DNA of 64,000 nucleotides from Thiocapsa roseopersicina (GCF_900106925.1 NZ_FNNZ01000016.1:1-64000); one strand, 5' to 3'. Shown: positions 1 to 9,842, counted from the first letter of the stretch. The notes: generated by a model not told the origin, from the letters alone. Numbers and translations: made by a program.

Positions 1-73
1 TGTTGTTCAAGCACCCCGAGGGAGGCCCACCGCTCTCCCTCATACAAGTTGACGATTTAAGAGGAAAAACCCA

Positions 74-820
74 TCAGGGAAGGTGGCCGTACTCACCGCC
101 GCCAAAGGGAATCCGGTGCTCGCGCTCCCCGCGCGCCAGAGCCTCGGCGCCCGCGATGAGACGCCCGACCGGCTTCTTGAAGTCGCGCACCAGCCACCAG
201 AAGGCGGCTGCGCCGGCGATGGCCCCGAAGATCGCGACCAGGCCGGCAAGGAGCTGGTTCATCCGCGCTCTCGCCTCCAGGAGCGAACGCTGGTCGGCCA
301 GCTCCTCGAGCTGGATGTCGAGTGCCTCCTGGATCAGCCGGGCGAAGTCCTGGTCGACACGCTCGTCGAGGATCCTGGAGAGTCGCCCCCACTCCTCTGT
401 CAAGGGGATGGGGTCATCGGTCTCCAGGACGGTCTGGTACTCGGCGAGTAGATTCTGGATCTTGTTCTCGATGCGCGCCAGCCGGTCGAGATCCGTCACC
501 ATCTCGTCGAAATCCAGGTGGATCTCCTCGGCGATGATCTCTCGGATGGCGGCGATGTCTCGTCGAATCGCGGCCAGCAGCTCGGTTTCCATCGCGCCTT
601 GGTCGAGATCGCCGATCGTCATCGCATCGCCGAACTGCTTGAACAGTTGGTAGGTGTGATTGGATAAGGAGAGATAGCCCTCGTAAGACCGGTGGGCCAG
701 ATCGATGCGTGCAAGATTTCGGCGGGCTTCGTGCGTGCCCCAAACGGCGAGCGAGGTTCCGACGACGGCGAGACTCAGGAGCCCTGCGAACAACAAGAAG
801 AGCTTGGTTGCAAAACGCAT
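74..820 (-). pseudogene. Truncated membrane sensor (HAMP-containing), lacks output domain
   Basis: The 248-residue product has an N-terminal membrane anchor (about residues 7-27), a helical periplasmic sensor region of roughly 160 residues rich in Glu/Asp/Leu, and a second membrane segment (about 188-210). It then has the first half of a HAMP linker (RLIAGAEALARGEREHRIPF) and stops shortly afterwards. Sensor kinases and chemoreceptors of this build normally continue through the second HAMP helix into a kinase, cyclase or signalling domain. None of the three minus-strand frames in the remaining 73 bases continues the HAMP pattern, so this looks like a deletion or rearrangement remnant. It could also be a short stand-alone sensor. 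The topology call is firm; pseudogene status is inferred. Confidence 0.55.
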
Positions 821-823
821 GGC

Positions 824-1414
824 CTAGGCCGAGCGATTACGGCGTCTCATGAGCAAGCGGCCGGCAAGCCTTTGGGCTATCGTCGTAACAGACCTCAAGA
901 AATCCTCGCGGGCGGTATTGCCGCGACATTGCGATGCCTTGAAATAGACGCTAGCGGGCATCGCATGGCGTCGATAGCGATTGCTCCGATAAAATAGATC
1001 CGATCGCCCGAGCCACACGAACATCCATCCGAGGAATCCTAGAGCGCCTACGGACGCGATATTGGCGCGCTCGATCTCGATCGTCACCCGAGTGCCGTCG
1101 GAAAGGCCGAATTGTGTGCGCAGATGGACCAGAGACAGGATTTCGACGACCTGCAACGGAGTCGCAGGCCAGCGATAAATCCACACGCGCGCGCCGTTGA
1201 AGCGCGCCGGCCACAGGAACCCCTGTCCGCCGTTGAACGTCCGCTTGGTCTCGCGGCTCAGTCGCAACGGTGTATCGAGCACGATGTTGAGCGATCCCGG
1301 AACGATGGATTCGCCCGTTACGCCGAGTAGCTCGTTGGACGTTCGCTCGATGGTTGCGGATGTCAGATTGCGGCCGGGTAGAACGGTTCCGCGGAAAACT
1401 CTTGAGTCAGCCAC
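824..1414 (-). CDS. DUF120 / CTP-dependent riboflavin kinase-like protein
   Basis: This 196-residue protein starts with GTG. It resembles the archaeal RibK (DUF120) fold: a GTV-x-GRN opening near residue 9, PGSLNIVLD near 40, then a hydrophobic stretch with WPARFNG and VEILSLVHLRTQFGLSDGT followed by an acidic strand (VTIEIE). The PG-x-LN and VHLR..GL.DG signatures are those of CTP-dependent riboflavin kinases, which use CTP instead of ATP to make FMN. A basic C-terminal tail of about 70 residues (ending RRRNRSA) is not part of that domain. Family membership is a motif reading; kinase activity is not established. It lies 3 bases upstream of the truncated sensor on the same strand. Confidence 0.55.
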   Translation of the reverse strand: MADSRVFRGTVLPGRNLTSATIERTSNELLGVTGESIVPGSLNIVLDTPLRLSRETKRTFNGGQGFLWPARFNGARVWIYRWPATPLQVVEILSLVHLRTQFGLSDGTRVTIEIERANIASVGALGFLGWMFVWLGRSDLFYRSNRYRRHAMPASVYFKASQCRGNTAREDFLRSVTTIAQRLAGRLLMRRRNRSA

Positions 1415-1587
1415 TTACTTCAAGTCCGTTGATTGAGCGGTGGTGGGGTTGAGGCAGTGCACGGGCTCGATCTGCCTTGCTTTGAAACGCGGCGACGGAT
1501 TTGCCTTCGGTCCGATTAAAACCCGAGCAGGTGTGTGATGTTACCACCACTCTGCTTGTCGATTGCCGTCCCTGGCGCCTCCAAGAC

Positions 1588-2154
1588 CTAGAGTCGGCGG
1601 CACTGGTCTTCCTTGCTGCCGGACACGCGATTGTTGCCGCCGGTCGGTGCCGGCCTGTTGCTCTTGCACTGCAGATTACCGTCGATCGTGTTGCCCCGGA
1701 TCACGAGGCCGCCGGTATTGCTGAATGCCTGCACATCGCCGTCTACGATATTGGCTCGCACCATGATCGACCTACGGTTGCTCTCCAGCTGAATGTTGCC
1801 GTCGACGGTATTGTTCTCGATGTAGCTGGGCGAGCCCTTGAGGTATTTTGCCTGGATATCGCCTTTGACGTAGCTGCTTCTGACCGTCACGGCGTTGGCG
1901 TTCTCCGCTTGGATGTTGCCGTCGACTCGAACGCCCGTAGCCGTGAGGGTCCCGCCGGAATAGATCTTCACGTTGCCCTTGACGTTGGTGCCCCTGAGGT
2001 TGCAGATGCCTTTCACGACGATGTCGCCGTCGATGGTCACTGCGCCGCGGTTGGGCGGGCAGGGGTAATCCCCGGCGAAGGCGGCGGGCGCGAGCCCGAT
2101 ACATCCGAGGGCGAGCAGAGTGGCGAGGGGGCGAAATGCTGTGTCGACGCGCAT
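1588..2154 (-). CDS. Exported beta-helix-like repeat protein, function unknown
   Basis: The 188-residue protein begins with a clear signal peptide (residues 1-27, cleavage after AFA). The mature part is built of about six repeats of roughly 21-23 residues, each with the pattern V-x-G-[ND]-[IV]-Q or close variants (VDGNIQ, VKGDIQ, VDGNIQ, VDGDVQ, IDGNLQ). Such spacing suits a small right-handed parallel beta-helix in the periplasm or outside the cell. Four cysteines are visible, at the ends of the mature chain and in the last turns. An upstream GGAG supports the start. It is divergent from galE across a 240-base spacer. No enzymatic motif is seen. Confidence 0.6.
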   Translation of the reverse strand: MRVDTAFRPLATLLALGCIGLAPAAFAGDYPCPPNRGAVTIDGDIVVKGICNLRGTNVKGNVKIYSGGTLTATGVRVDGNIQAENANAVTVRSSYVKGDIQAKYLKGSPSYIENNTVDGNIQLESNRRSIMVRANIVDGDVQAFSNTGGLVIRGNTIDGNLQCKSNRPAPTGGNNRVSGSKEDQCRRL

Positions 2155-2395
2155 GTTGGATCTCCGATTTGACTGTTATGGTGGCCTAAACCTGGATGGC
2201 TCATGCCAATCTCGGCTCGCGATTGGTTGCTGATGCCGAAGTGGTGCGGTTTGGGTGCTGTGACTCCCTCCGTCTTCGGGCTTTCCCTGATGACGCGAAG
2301 ATGGGGCATGCCTCCTGAAAGCAGGCTGTCGAATGTATGAACATCGGTTGATAAGAACATGAAAAATTTCTAAAAGCAGACAAAGGGGTGAAGCG

Positions 2396-3409
2396 ATGCG
2401 TGTTCTGGTGACGGGCGGGGCGGGTTACATCGGCAGCCACACCTGCGTGGAGATGCTGGACGCGGGCATGGAGGTCGTGGTGGTGGACAATCTGTGCAAC
2501 AGCAAGGAGGAGTCCTTGCGGCGGGTGGGCGAGATCACGGGGCGAGCGCTGACCTTCGTCAAAGCGGATCTACGGGATCGCGCGGCACTCGATGCGATCT
2601 TCCGCGACGGCGCCTTCGATGCCGTCATCCATTTTGCCGGACTCAAGGCGGTAGGGGAGTCGGTCGAGATCCCGCTTGATTACTACGAGAACAACGTCGG
2701 CGGGACCATCACGCTCTGCCGGGCGATGGCCGCCGCCGGGGTGAAAAATCTGGTCTTCAGCTCGTCGGCCACGGTCTACGGAGATCCGGCGACGGTGCCG
2801 ATCGGAGAAGGATTTCCGCTGTCGGCGACCAATCCCTACGGCCGCTCCAAGCTCTTCATCGAGGAGATCCTGCGCGATCTTCACGCCTCGGACGGGGCCT
2901 GGAACATTGCCCTGCTGCGCTATTTCAATCCGGTCGGCGCGCATCCGAGCGGGCGCATCGGGGAGGATCCCAACGGGATTCCGAACAATCTGATGCCCTA
3001 TGTCGCCCAGGTCGCGGTCGGCAAGCTGCCGCGGCTGCGCGTCTTCGGCAATGACTATCCGACACCGGACGGCACCGGCGTGCGCGATTACATCCATGTG
3101 GTCGATCTGGCCCGCGGACATCTTGCGGCGCTGCGTCGGCTGGAGGCGGCGCCCGGCGTGGTCGTCTACAACCTCGGGACCGGGCAGGGCTACAGCGTGC
3201 TCGACATGGTCGCGGCCTTCGAGCGCGCGAGCGGACGGCCCGTGCCCTACGAGATCGTCGCGCGCCGCGCCGGCGACATCGCCGTCTGCTATGCCGATCC
3301 GGCACTCGCCAAGGCGGAGCTCGGCTGGCAGGCGCAATTCGGGATCGACGCGATGGTCCGCGATAGCTGGCGGTGGCAGTCCGAGAATCCGCAGGGGTTC
3401 GGTGACTGA
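2396..3409 (+). CDS. galE: UDP-glucose 4-epimerase
   Basis: The 337-residue protein interconverts UDP-glucose and UDP-galactose for surface polysaccharide and galactose metabolism, in the cytoplasm. The NAD-binding GGAGYIGSH motif lies at residues 7-15, the catalytic Ser region SSSATVYGD at 122-130, and the Y-x3-K pair is Y148/K152 in NPYGRSK. DLRD and the HFAG segment at 79-82 match GalE, and the length equals the usual 335-340. A ribosome site (AGGGGTGAA) precedes the ATG. It is a single gene facing away from the beta-helix gene. Confidence 0.95.
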   Translation: MRVLVTGGAGYIGSHTCVEMLDAGMEVVVVDNLCNSKEESLRRVGEITGRALTFVKADLRDRAALDAIFRDGAFDAVIHFAGLKAVGESVEIPLDYYENNVGGTITLCRAMAAAGVKNLVFSSSATVYGDPATVPIGEGFPLSATNPYGRSKLFIEEILRDLHASDGAWNIALLRYFNPVGAHPSGRIGEDPNGIPNNLMPYVAQVAVGKLPRLRVFGNDYPTPDGTGVRDYIHVVDLARGHLAALRRLEAAPGVVVYNLGTGQGYSVLDMVAAFERASGRPVPYEIVARRAGDIAVCYADPALAKAELGWQAQFGIDAMVRDSWRWQSENPQGFGD

Positions 3410-3568
3410 AGGCACGCCCGCGCGGGACGCAACGGATGGGCGACCTTGCCGAGGGTCCAGGATAGACAAGCGTCGCGCGGAGCGGATACTTGCACCGAAG
3501 GCGCCGCCTGCGTCGAGCGCGATGGTCGAGCTCGAGGCGATGCCCATCAGCATCACTGGAGATCACGC

Positions 3569-4558
3569 ATGTCCGTGTTCATCGAAGTCGAGCACGTCAC
3601 CACCTACCGCTATGCCAAGCCGGTCGAGTTTTCCAGGCACAAGGTGATGTTTCGTCCGCGGGCCGCGCACGACATCCGCGTGCTGCGCGCACGTCTCGAG
3701 GTCTCGCCGCTTGCGCGGCAACACTGGGTGCACGACGTCTTCTCCAACTCGGTCGCGCTCGTCGAGCTGCTCGAGCCGGCGCAGGAGCTGCGTTTCGACG
3801 CGCGCTTCACGATCGAGCATTTCGGCGTCCGCAACCTCGAGCTTCCGGTCGATCCGGAGGCGCAGAACTATCCGTTCGATTACAGTGCCGACGACCGGAT
3901 CGACCTCGCCCCCTTTCTGCCGCCCCAATACCCGAAGGATGCTCCGGGCGTGAGCGACTGGGTGAAGCAGTTCATGCCGGCCCGCGGTGTCATCCAGACC
4001 CGCGACATCCTGCGCAACATCTCCGAGGGGATTCGCGGCGATTTCGCCTATGCCTCCCGCGAGGCGATGGGAACCCAGCGCCCGGCCGAGACCCTGTCGC
4101 TGCGCAGCGGGACCTGCCGCGACTTCGCCCTCCTGATGATCGAGTCAGCGCGCGGCTTGGGTCTGGCCGCGCGTTTCGTCTCGGGTTACCTCTACGACCC
4201 CTCGCTCGACGGTCCGCCGCCGGTCGAGGTCGGCAGCGGCTTGCAGCAAGGCGTGCGTCAGTCCGAGAGCTTCGACGCAGAGGTCGACACCCGCGGAGCC
4301 GGCGCCACCCACGCCTGGCTGCATGTCTACCTCCCGGGCGCCGGTTGGGTGCCCTTCGATCCCACCAACACCCTGTTCGGCGGCACCGACCTCATCCGCG
4401 TCGCCTACACCCGTACCCCCGAGCAGGCCGCGCCGATCTCGGGCGGCTGGACCGGCTCGGCCAGCGACTATCTCGGGATGACCGTCAGTGTCAGCGTGCG
4501 CCGGATCGATGCCGAGCAGGCGGCCGCCGAAGCGGAGGATCCGGCCGGGGAGCCTTGA
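3569..4558 (+). CDS. Transglutaminase-like cysteine protease family protein
   Basis: This 329-residue protein has an N-terminal beta domain typical of bacterial transglutaminase-like proteins (VEHVTTYRYAKPVEFSRHK) and a core with the Cys-His-Asp triad. C183 lies in SGTCRDFA, H248 in GATHAWLHVYLPG and D264 in FDPTN. Such proteins are predicted cytoplasmic peptidases or amidases acting on unknown substrates. The ORF is open further upstream, but the ATG at 3569 is preceded by GGAG at 3558-3561 and begins exactly at the conserved domain, so it is taken as the start. It follows galE by 159 bases and converges on the two-component operon. Confidence 0.85.
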   Translation: MSVFIEVEHVTTYRYAKPVEFSRHKVMFRPRAAHDIRVLRARLEVSPLARQHWVHDVFSNSVALVELLEPAQELRFDARFTIEHFGVRNLELPVDPEAQNYPFDYSADDRIDLAPFLPPQYPKDAPGVSDWVKQFMPARGVIQTRDILRNISEGIRGDFAYASREAMGTQRPAETLSLRSGTCRDFALLMIESARGLGLAARFVSGYLYDPSLDGPPPVEVGSGLQQGVRQSESFDAEVDTRGAGATHAWLHVYLPGAGWVPFDPTNTLFGGTDLIRVAYTRTPEQAAPISGGWTGSASDYLGMTVSVSVRRIDAEQAAAEAEDPAGEP

Positions 4559-4704
4559 AAGATCGGAGCGTCGCAGCGCATGGTCGGTCGCTCTGCGGCC
4601 TCGGTCGCAAGATCAGGTTAGCACCTGTTAATCGGCGTCCAGAGCGAAGTCGAGACCCGAGCTTCGGCGGGGACGCGGTTAAAAGTGCTTATTTTTTATA
4701 ATCC

Positions 4705-4789
4705 TAAATCGCGTCAGCTCCGGCGTTCTAAGGATCTGGCGGAGGCTGATCCAATCCAAAACGATGCATATCCCTCCGGACGCGATTTA
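4705..4789 (+). repeat. 85-bp terminal-inverted-repeat element, copy A
   Basis: The left end TAAATCGCG and right end CGCGATTTA are inverted. The interior shares the segment ATCCAAAACGATGCAT with copies B and D. The right end supplies the TAA stop of the sensor kinase gene. A shorter, degenerate copy in the opposite orientation ends at 4681 (ACGCGGTTA), and the two are separated by 23 AT-rich bases (4682-4704, containing TTATTTTTTATAA). Confidence 0.7.
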
Positions 4790-6124
4790 GGCCGGGAGAT
4801 TCAGACAGATCCTCGCTCCCCCGAGCGTCGATGACTCGACGCTGAGGCGGCCGCCGTAGGCCTCGCAGATCTCGCGGGCCACCGCGAGACCGATGCCGTG
4901 GCCGGGAACCGCCTCGTCGGCGCGGGCGCCGCGGGCGAGGAGGCGTTCGGCATCCCGCGGCGGGATGCCGGGGCCGTCGTCCTCGATGGCAATGACAAGC
5001 AGTCCCTTGGACCTGTGGGCGCCGATCCGCACCTCCTTTCGGCACCACTTGAAGGCATTGTCGAGCAGGTTGCCGAGCATCTCCAGCAGGTCCCCCTCGA
5101 TGCCGTTGAGCTGGGTCTCCGGCGGGATCTCCAGGGTCGCGCGCACGCCCTTGTCCCGGTAGACCTTGCCGAGCGAGGCGATGAGTCGGTCCGCGATGCG
5201 TCCGATTTGGACCGGCGGGGCCAGGGTGGTGTTCAGGAGTCCGCCGGTGCGGGCCCGCTGCAACTGGTGGGCGATGATGTTGTCCATCCGCGCCAGCTGC
5301 TCCTTCATCAACTCGCCGACATCGGCCCCGCCGGCGGCATCTCCGATCGCCCCTCTGATCACGGCGAGCGGTGTCTTGAGGCTGTGCGCAAGGTCGCCGA
5401 GCGCGTTGTCGAGGCGCCTCTGGCGTGCCTGCTCATGGGCGAGGAGTCCGTTGAGGTTGTCCGTCAGGGCGCGGATCTCGCTCGGATAGGTGCCGAGGAT
5501 CTTGGCCTGATTGCCTGACTCGATCGCGGCCACCTCGGTGCTCACGCGTCGCAGCGGCGCGAGTCCCCAAGCGAGGATCAAGACCAGCGCCGTCAACATG
5601 AGCAGGGCCATCGCACCGAGCCAGACAGCGAGACTGCCGCGAAAGCGCCCGACCTCCTCGTTGAAGGCGGCCATGTCCTCGGCGACCAGGAACACATAGT
5701 GGCGCGGCAGCTCCCCGGTTTCCCAAGACACGCCGAAGCCTTCCACCAGATAGCCCTCGCCATCGCCGCCCCGTCTGAGCTCGAGCCGACGCTGCCCCGG
5801 CACGAGGTCCATCGGGCTCGGCTCGGGGATTCCCATCGCTGACGCGGATTCCCAAACCAGCCGATCGGACATGTCGAAAACGCGCGCGTACAGGCCTGAC
5901 CCAGGTAGGCTGAAGCGGGCCTCGGCAAGTGCATCGGGGAAGACCAGGCCGTCGCTGTCCGCCTCGGCCGCCGCCATCAGGAGAAAGATCTGGGCGAGGA
6001 GACGCTCCTCGCGCGAGGATTCGGCGGTCTCGCGAAAGGCCCGTTCCAAGGCGAGGCTGGTGAGCAGGATGAAGACCGCGAGCACCGCGGCGGCGGAGGC
6101 GACGACGCGTGCACGCAGCGACAT
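4787..6124 (-). CDS. PhoQ-like sensor histidine kinase
   Basis: The 445-residue inner-membrane kinase has a first membrane helix at about 8-26, a periplasmic sensor domain at about 27-165, a second helix at about 166-188, HAMP, then HisKA with the phospho-acceptor H247 (LAHSLKTPLAV). The HATPase domain carries N (LLDNAFKW), G1 (DDGPGIP) and G2 (GHGIGLAVA) boxes. The layout and motif spacing resemble PhoQ. Its ATG overlaps the response-regulator stop (TGATG), so the two are translationally coupled. The substrate signal is unknown; the acidic periplasmic domain would be compatible with cation or peptide sensing. The stop codon lies in repeat copy A. Confidence 0.9.
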   Translation of the reverse strand: MSLRARVVASAAAVLAVFILLTSLALERAFRETAESSREERLLAQIFLLMAAAEADSDGLVFPDALAEARFSLPGSGLYARVFDMSDRLVWESASAMGIPEPSPMDLVPGQRRLELRRGGDGEGYLVEGFGVSWETGELPRHYVFLVAEDMAAFNEEVGRFRGSLAVWLGAMALLMLTALVLILAWGLAPLRRVSTEVAAIESGNQAKILGTYPSEIRALTDNLNGLLAHEQARQRRLDNALGDLAHSLKTPLAVIRGAIGDAAGGADVGELMKEQLARMDNIIAHQLQRARTGGLLNTTLAPPVQIGRIADRLIASLGKVYRDKGVRATLEIPPETQLNGIEGDLLEMLGNLLDNAFKWCRKEVRIGAHRSKGLLVIAIEDDGPGIPPRDAERLLARGARADEAVPGHGIGLAVAREICEAYGGRLSVESSTLGGARICLNLPA

Positions 6125-6822
6125 CAGGAAGAACCCGGGTGCGCGTCCTCGCTTGCGAGTGCCAGGCGGTAGCCGCGACCGCGCAAGGTCTCGATCGGCG
6201 CGAGCGAGCCGTCGGGGTCGAGCTTGCGTCGCAGGCGGCCCAGAAGCACCTCGATGACGTTGCTGTCGCGATCCTCGTCATGCGGATAGAGCCGGTCCGC
6301 CAAGGCTTGCTTGGAGAGCACACCGCCGCGGGCGCTCGCCAGTTGCTCCAAGAGCCGGTATTCGTACGCGGTCAGCTCGGTCTGGCGTTCGTGGATCCAG
6401 ACCGACTGGGCGACCAGATCCATGCGCAGCGGTCCGATGCGCAGCTCCCGAGACGCCGCCCCGTTGGCTCGGCGGATCAGGGCGCGCAGTCGGGCCAACA
6501 GCTCCTCGGCCTGAAAGGGCTTGGCGAGATAGTCGTCGGCCCCTGCCTCGAGACCTTCTACCTTGTCCTGCCAGCGATCGCGCGCGGTCAAAATCAAGAT
6601 CGGCAGGAGGCTGTTCCGTGCGCGCAGGTTGCGGATGATCTCCAGCCCGCTCATCCCCGGCAGACCGAGATCGATCACCGCAGCATCGAAGGGGTATTCG
6701 GTCGCCAGGTACAAACCTTCGCGACCCTCGCCGGTGCCTTCCGCGAGGGCGCCCTCGCGACCGAGACGCTCGATGATTTGGCGACGCAGCTCCGCCTCGT
6801 CCTCGATCACCAAAACATGCAT
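6124..6822 (-). CDS. OmpR/PhoP-family response regulator
   Basis: The 232-residue regulator has a receiver domain with phospho-acceptor D51 (DAAVIDLGLPGMSG), the ILTAR switch region and KPF lysine, followed by a winged-helix DNA-binding domain ending in SNVIEVLLGRLRRKLDP and ETLRGRGYRL. The frame is open for 232 codons upstream, but ATG at 6822 starts at the receiver domain and has GAAGGGTGAG just before it. It is the partner of the kinase gene that overlaps its stop. Targets cannot be read from the sequence; the two small exported-protein genes upstream in the same direction are likely co-regulated. Confidence 0.92.
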   Translation of the reverse strand: MHVLVIEDEAELRRQIIERLGREGALAEGTGEGREGLYLATEYPFDAAVIDLGLPGMSGLEIIRNLRARNSLLPILILTARDRWQDKVEGLEAGADDYLAKPFQAEELLARLRALIRRANGAASRELRIGPLRMDLVAQSVWIHERQTELTAYEYRLLEQLASARGGVLSKQALADRLYPHDEDRDSNVIEVLLGRLRRKLDPDGSLAPIETLRGRGYRLALASEDAHPGSS

Positions 6823-6833
6823 AGGCTCACCCT

Positions 6834-7082
6834 TCAGCGGCCCGAGACGAAGACGTATTTGACCTCGCCGGACGGGGTCAGAACCTTGACCTGATAGCCG
6901 CCGTCCGAGGGTTTCACGGAGAGGACGCGCCCGCCGCCGGTCTGGCGCCGCGCCGCCGCTTCCGCCTGTCCCGGGCTCATCTGCCCTTGGCGCGAGTCGT
7001 CTTTGCGGGCCCACGCGGTCCCGGTCATCGCGACGGCGACGACGACGAGCAACATGGCGAGGACGAGTCTGGTCGAGCGCAT
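6834..7082 (-). CDS. Small periplasmic PepSY-type protein
   Basis: The 82-residue protein has a signal peptide (MRSTRLVLAMLLVVVAVAMT, cleavage near AWA). Its short mature domain has the C-terminal pattern GGGRVLSVKPSDGGYQVKV, typical of single PepSY-like domains found beside PhoPQ-type operons. ATG at 7082 is chosen over an upstream one because it starts the signal peptide and has GGAG 9 bases before it. It ends 11 bases before the response-regulator start, so it is likely co-transcribed. A role in modulating the kinase sensor is an inference from position. Confidence 0.75.
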   Translation of the reverse strand: MRSTRLVLAMLLVVVAVAMTGTAWARKDDSRQGQMSPGQAEAAARRQTGGGRVLSVKPSDGGYQVKVLTPSGEVKYVFVSGR

Positions 7083-7172
7083 GGTGTTGGTGGCTCCGGG
7101 ATCCGTTCCAGGTGTGAGTGAATCTAGCACAGACGGCCCGTCGGGCCGAAGGCATCCGCGCGCCGCAGCGCA

Positions 7173-7475
7173 CTATCTCGGGTTGCGGTCGCTCCTGTAG
7201 CCGGGCTGCGAAGGATTCAGGATGACCGAGCGTGGAGGGACATAACCGCGAATGGCATGGCCGCCGTATTCCGGCGCCGTGATGGTCGTGGTGCCGCGCT
7301 CGGGGCGATAACGGCGGGGATAGGGCTGGCAGGGCCGGCCGCGATCGCAGCGCCACTCCCGACAGTCGCGCCCCTCGCACTCGGGAGGCTCCCGCGCGGT
7401 CGAGGTCGCAGGCGCGAGGGCGAGGGTCGCGAGACCGACAGCGGATAGGATCAACAGCGTCCGGCCGATGTTCAT
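7173..7475 (-). CDS. Small exported Arg/Pro-rich protein, unknown function
   Basis: The 100-residue product has a signal peptide (residues 1-27, cleavage after STA). The mature part is basic, proline-rich and starts with a four-cysteine cluster (PECEGRDCREWRCDRGRPC), then a YPRRYRPERG stretch. There is no known domain. GGAG precedes the ATG. It is first in a same-strand group with the PepSY protein, response regulator and kinase, which suggests an envelope-related member of that regulon. Confidence 0.55.
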   Translation of the reverse strand: MNIGRTLLILSAVGLATLALAPATSTAREPPECEGRDCREWRCDRGRPCQPYPRRYRPERGTTTITAPEYGGHAIRGYVPPRSVILNPSQPGYRSDRNPR

Positions 7476-7586
7476 GGATCATCTCCAGCGAAGCGACGGG
7501 AAATGGATACCCCGTCATAACCCCAAGAGTAGAGTATCCACGCTGAACCGCACCTGAACCGCAGGGCTGTCGAAATCCTCATTCCT

Positions 7587-7670
7587 CAAACCGCGCCCGC
7601 CATGAAGCCCGCAGGTGTGCGCGACATCAACACGGGGCGACAGATCGCTGTCACCCCGAGGCGCGGTTTA
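7587..7670 (+). repeat. 84-bp terminal-inverted-repeat element, copy G (divergent)
   Basis: The ends are CAAACCGCG and CGCGGTTTA. The interior retains GACAGATCGCTGTC before the right end, similar in position to the GCATGTCGCTC segment of copy B. The right end supplies the TAA stop of the malate synthase gene. This copy is more diverged than A-E, so membership is probable rather than certain. Confidence 0.5.
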
Positions 7671-9842
7671 ATGCCCTTTAAGCCGCCTGCGCATCGCGTG
7701 CAGGGTCGGCTCGGTATAGCCGTTCGGCGCCTCGCGACCCTTGAAGATCAGGTCCGAGGCGGCCTCGAAGGCGATGCCGTCGAACCCGGGTGCCATGGGA
7801 CGATAGACAGGATCATCGGCGTTCTGCGCGTCGACCACGGCGGCCATCCGCTTGAGCGTCTCCATGACCTGCTCGCGCGATACGATCCCGTGATGCAGCC
7901 AGTTGGCGACATGCTGGCTCGAGATCCGCAGGGTCGCGCGATCCTCCATCAGGCCGACGTTGGCGATGTCCGGCACCTTCGAGCAGCCCACACCCTGATC
8001 GACCCAGCGCACCACGTAGCCCAGGATGCCCTGACAGTTGTTGTCGAGCTCCTGCTGGATCTCCTCCGCACTCCAGGTGCAGCTCGGGTCCAGCGGAATC
8101 TGCAGGATGGTGTCCAGGCTGGCCCGCGGTCCGCCGGCGGCCAGCTCGGCCTGCACGGCGGCCACGTCGACCTGGTGGTAGTGCATGGCATGCAGGGTCG
8201 CGGCGGTCGGGGAGGGCACCCAGGCGCAGTTGGCACCGGCTTTGGGATGACCCGCCTTGGTCGCGACCATGGCGCGCATCTCGTCGGGCATGGTCCACAT
8301 GCCCTTGCCGATCTGGGCATGACCGCGCAGACCGCAGGCGAGACCGACATCGACGTTCCAGTTCTCGTAGGCCAGCAGCCAAGGCGCGGTCTTCATGTCG
8401 CCTTTGCGCAGCACTGCACCGGCTTCCATGTCGGTGTGGATCTCGTCGCCGGTGCGATCCAGGAACCCGGTGTTGATGAAGATGACCCGCTCGGAGGCCA
8501 CCCGGATGCACTCCTTGAGGTTCAGAGTCGTGCGGCGCTCCTCGTCCATGATGCCGATCTTGATGGTGTTGCGGGCGAGACCGAGCGCATCCTCGACCCC
8601 CGCAAAGATGTCGACCGCGAGCTGGACCTCATCGGGTCCGTGCATCTTCGGCTTGACGATGTAGACGCTGCCGGCGCGCGAGTTGCGATGGGCCCCGAAG
8701 GTGGGATGGATGTCGTGCAGCGCACAGGCCACCGTGACCAGGGCGTCGAGCATGCCTTCCGGGATCTCGTTGCCGTCGGCATCCAGCACGGCATCCGTGG
8801 TCATGAGGTGTCCGACATTGCGCACCAACATGAGTGAACGGCCGGGCAGGGTGAGTGTGCCGCCGAGCGGGGTGCGATAGCTCCGGTCCTCGTCCAGGGC
8901 GCGATCGACGGGTTTGCCGCCCTTTTGGAAACGCGCGGTGAGGTTGCCCTTCATGAGACCCAGCCAGTTGCGATAGACCTCGACCTTATCCTCGGTATCT
9001 ACCGCGGCGACCGAGTCCTCGCAATCCTGGATGCTGGTCATGGCCGATTCCAGCAACAGATCGGCGACACCGGCGGGGCTGTCGCGACCGACCTGATGCT
9101 CGCGATCGATCCGAATCTCGATATGCAGGCCATGGTTGACCAGCAGGACGGCATCCGGCTTCTCAGGGGTGCCCAGATAGCCGACGAACTGGCCGGGCTC
9201 CGCCAGCATGGTCTGGCTGTTGTCCGGCAGGCAGACGACCAGCTTGCCGTCCTCGATCCGATAGCCGCAGGACTCCCCGTGCGAGCCGCGGTTCAGCGGT
9301 GCGGCCTCGTCGAGGAAGGCCGCGGCGCGGGCGATGACCTCGGCGCCGCGCTTGGGGTTGTAGGTCTTGCCGCGCTCCATCCCGTCGGCGTCCGGGATCA
9401 CATCGGTCCCGTAGAGCGCGTCGTAGAGACTGCCCCAGCGGGCGTTCGCGGCGTTGAGTGCGTAACGCGCGTTGCTCACCGGCACCACGAGCTGCGGACC
9501 GGCGATCTCGGCGATTTCCGGGTCGACGTTCGCCGTGGCGACGCCGAAGCTCGGTCCCTCGGGGACGAGGTAGCCGATGTCAGACAGGAAGGCGCGGTAG
9601 GCGCCCTGATCCAGGGTCCGACCTCGATGCTCGAGGTGCCAGGCGTCGATACGGGCCTGCAACGCGTCGCGCTTCCCCAGAAGGACGCGATGACGTGGCG
9701 CGAGCTCCTGCACCATGTTCCCGAAGGACTGCCAGAATGCATCGGGTGCGATACCGGTGCCGGGCAAGACGTGGTCTTTGACTAAATCGAACAAAGGCTG
9801 CGCAACACTCAAGCCGCCCACATCCGTACGCTTCATCATCAT
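7668..9842 (-). CDS. glcB: Malate synthase G
   Basis: Condenses glyoxylate with acetyl-CoA to malate in the cytoplasm (glyoxylate cycle or glycolate use). The protein shows VLPGTG near the N-terminus, GYLVPEGP, the SVAAVD-containing core and the conserved RNVGHLMT and [14 protein letters not shown]-type segments. The frame is open to 9938, but three adjacent ATGs at 9842-9834 follow TTGGAG and give 724 residues, matching the 723 usual for this family; 9842 is used here. No isocitrate lyase gene is in the window. The stop codon coincides with the end of repeat copy G. Confidence 0.95.
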   Translation of the reverse strand: MMMKRTDVGGLSVAQPLFDLVKDHVLPGTGIAPDAFWQSFGNMVQELAPRHRVLLGKRDALQARIDAWHLEHRGRTLDQGAYRAFLSDIGYLVPEGPSFGVATANVDPEIAEIAGPQLVVPVSNARYALNAANARWGSLYDALYGTDVIPDADGMERGKTYNPKRGAEVIARAAAFLDEAAPLNRGSHGESCGYRIEDGKLVVCLPDNSQTMLAEPGQFVGYLGTPEKPDAVLLVNHGLHIEIRIDREHQVGRDSPAGVADLLLESAMTSIQDCEDSVAAVDTEDKVEVYRNWLGLMKGNLTARFQKGGKPVDRALDEDRSYRTPLGGTLTLPGRSLMLVRNVGHLMTTDAVLDADGNEIPEGMLDALVTVACALHDIHPTFGAHRNSRAGSVYIVKPKMHGPDEVQLAVDIFAGVEDALGLARNTIKIGIMDEERRTTLNLKECIRVASERVIFINTGFLDRTGDEIHTDMEAGAVLRKGDMKTAPWLLAYENWNVDVGLACGLRGHAQIGKGMWTMPDEMRAMVATKAGHPKAGANCAWVPSPTAATLHAMHYHQVDVAAVQAELAAGGPRASLDTILQIPLDPSCTWSAEEIQQELDNNCQGILGYVVRWVDQGVGCSKVPDIANVGLMEDRATLRISSQHVANWLHHGIVSREQVMETLKRMAAVVDAQNADDPVYRPMAPGFDGIAFEAASDLIFKGREAPNGYTEPTLHAMRRRLKGH

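Noticed and set aside
7626-7660. Hairpin GGGGCGACAG...CTGTCACCCC as a separate terminator of malate synthase
   Set aside because: It lies within repeat copy G and has no T tract on the relevant strand; treated as part of the repeat.
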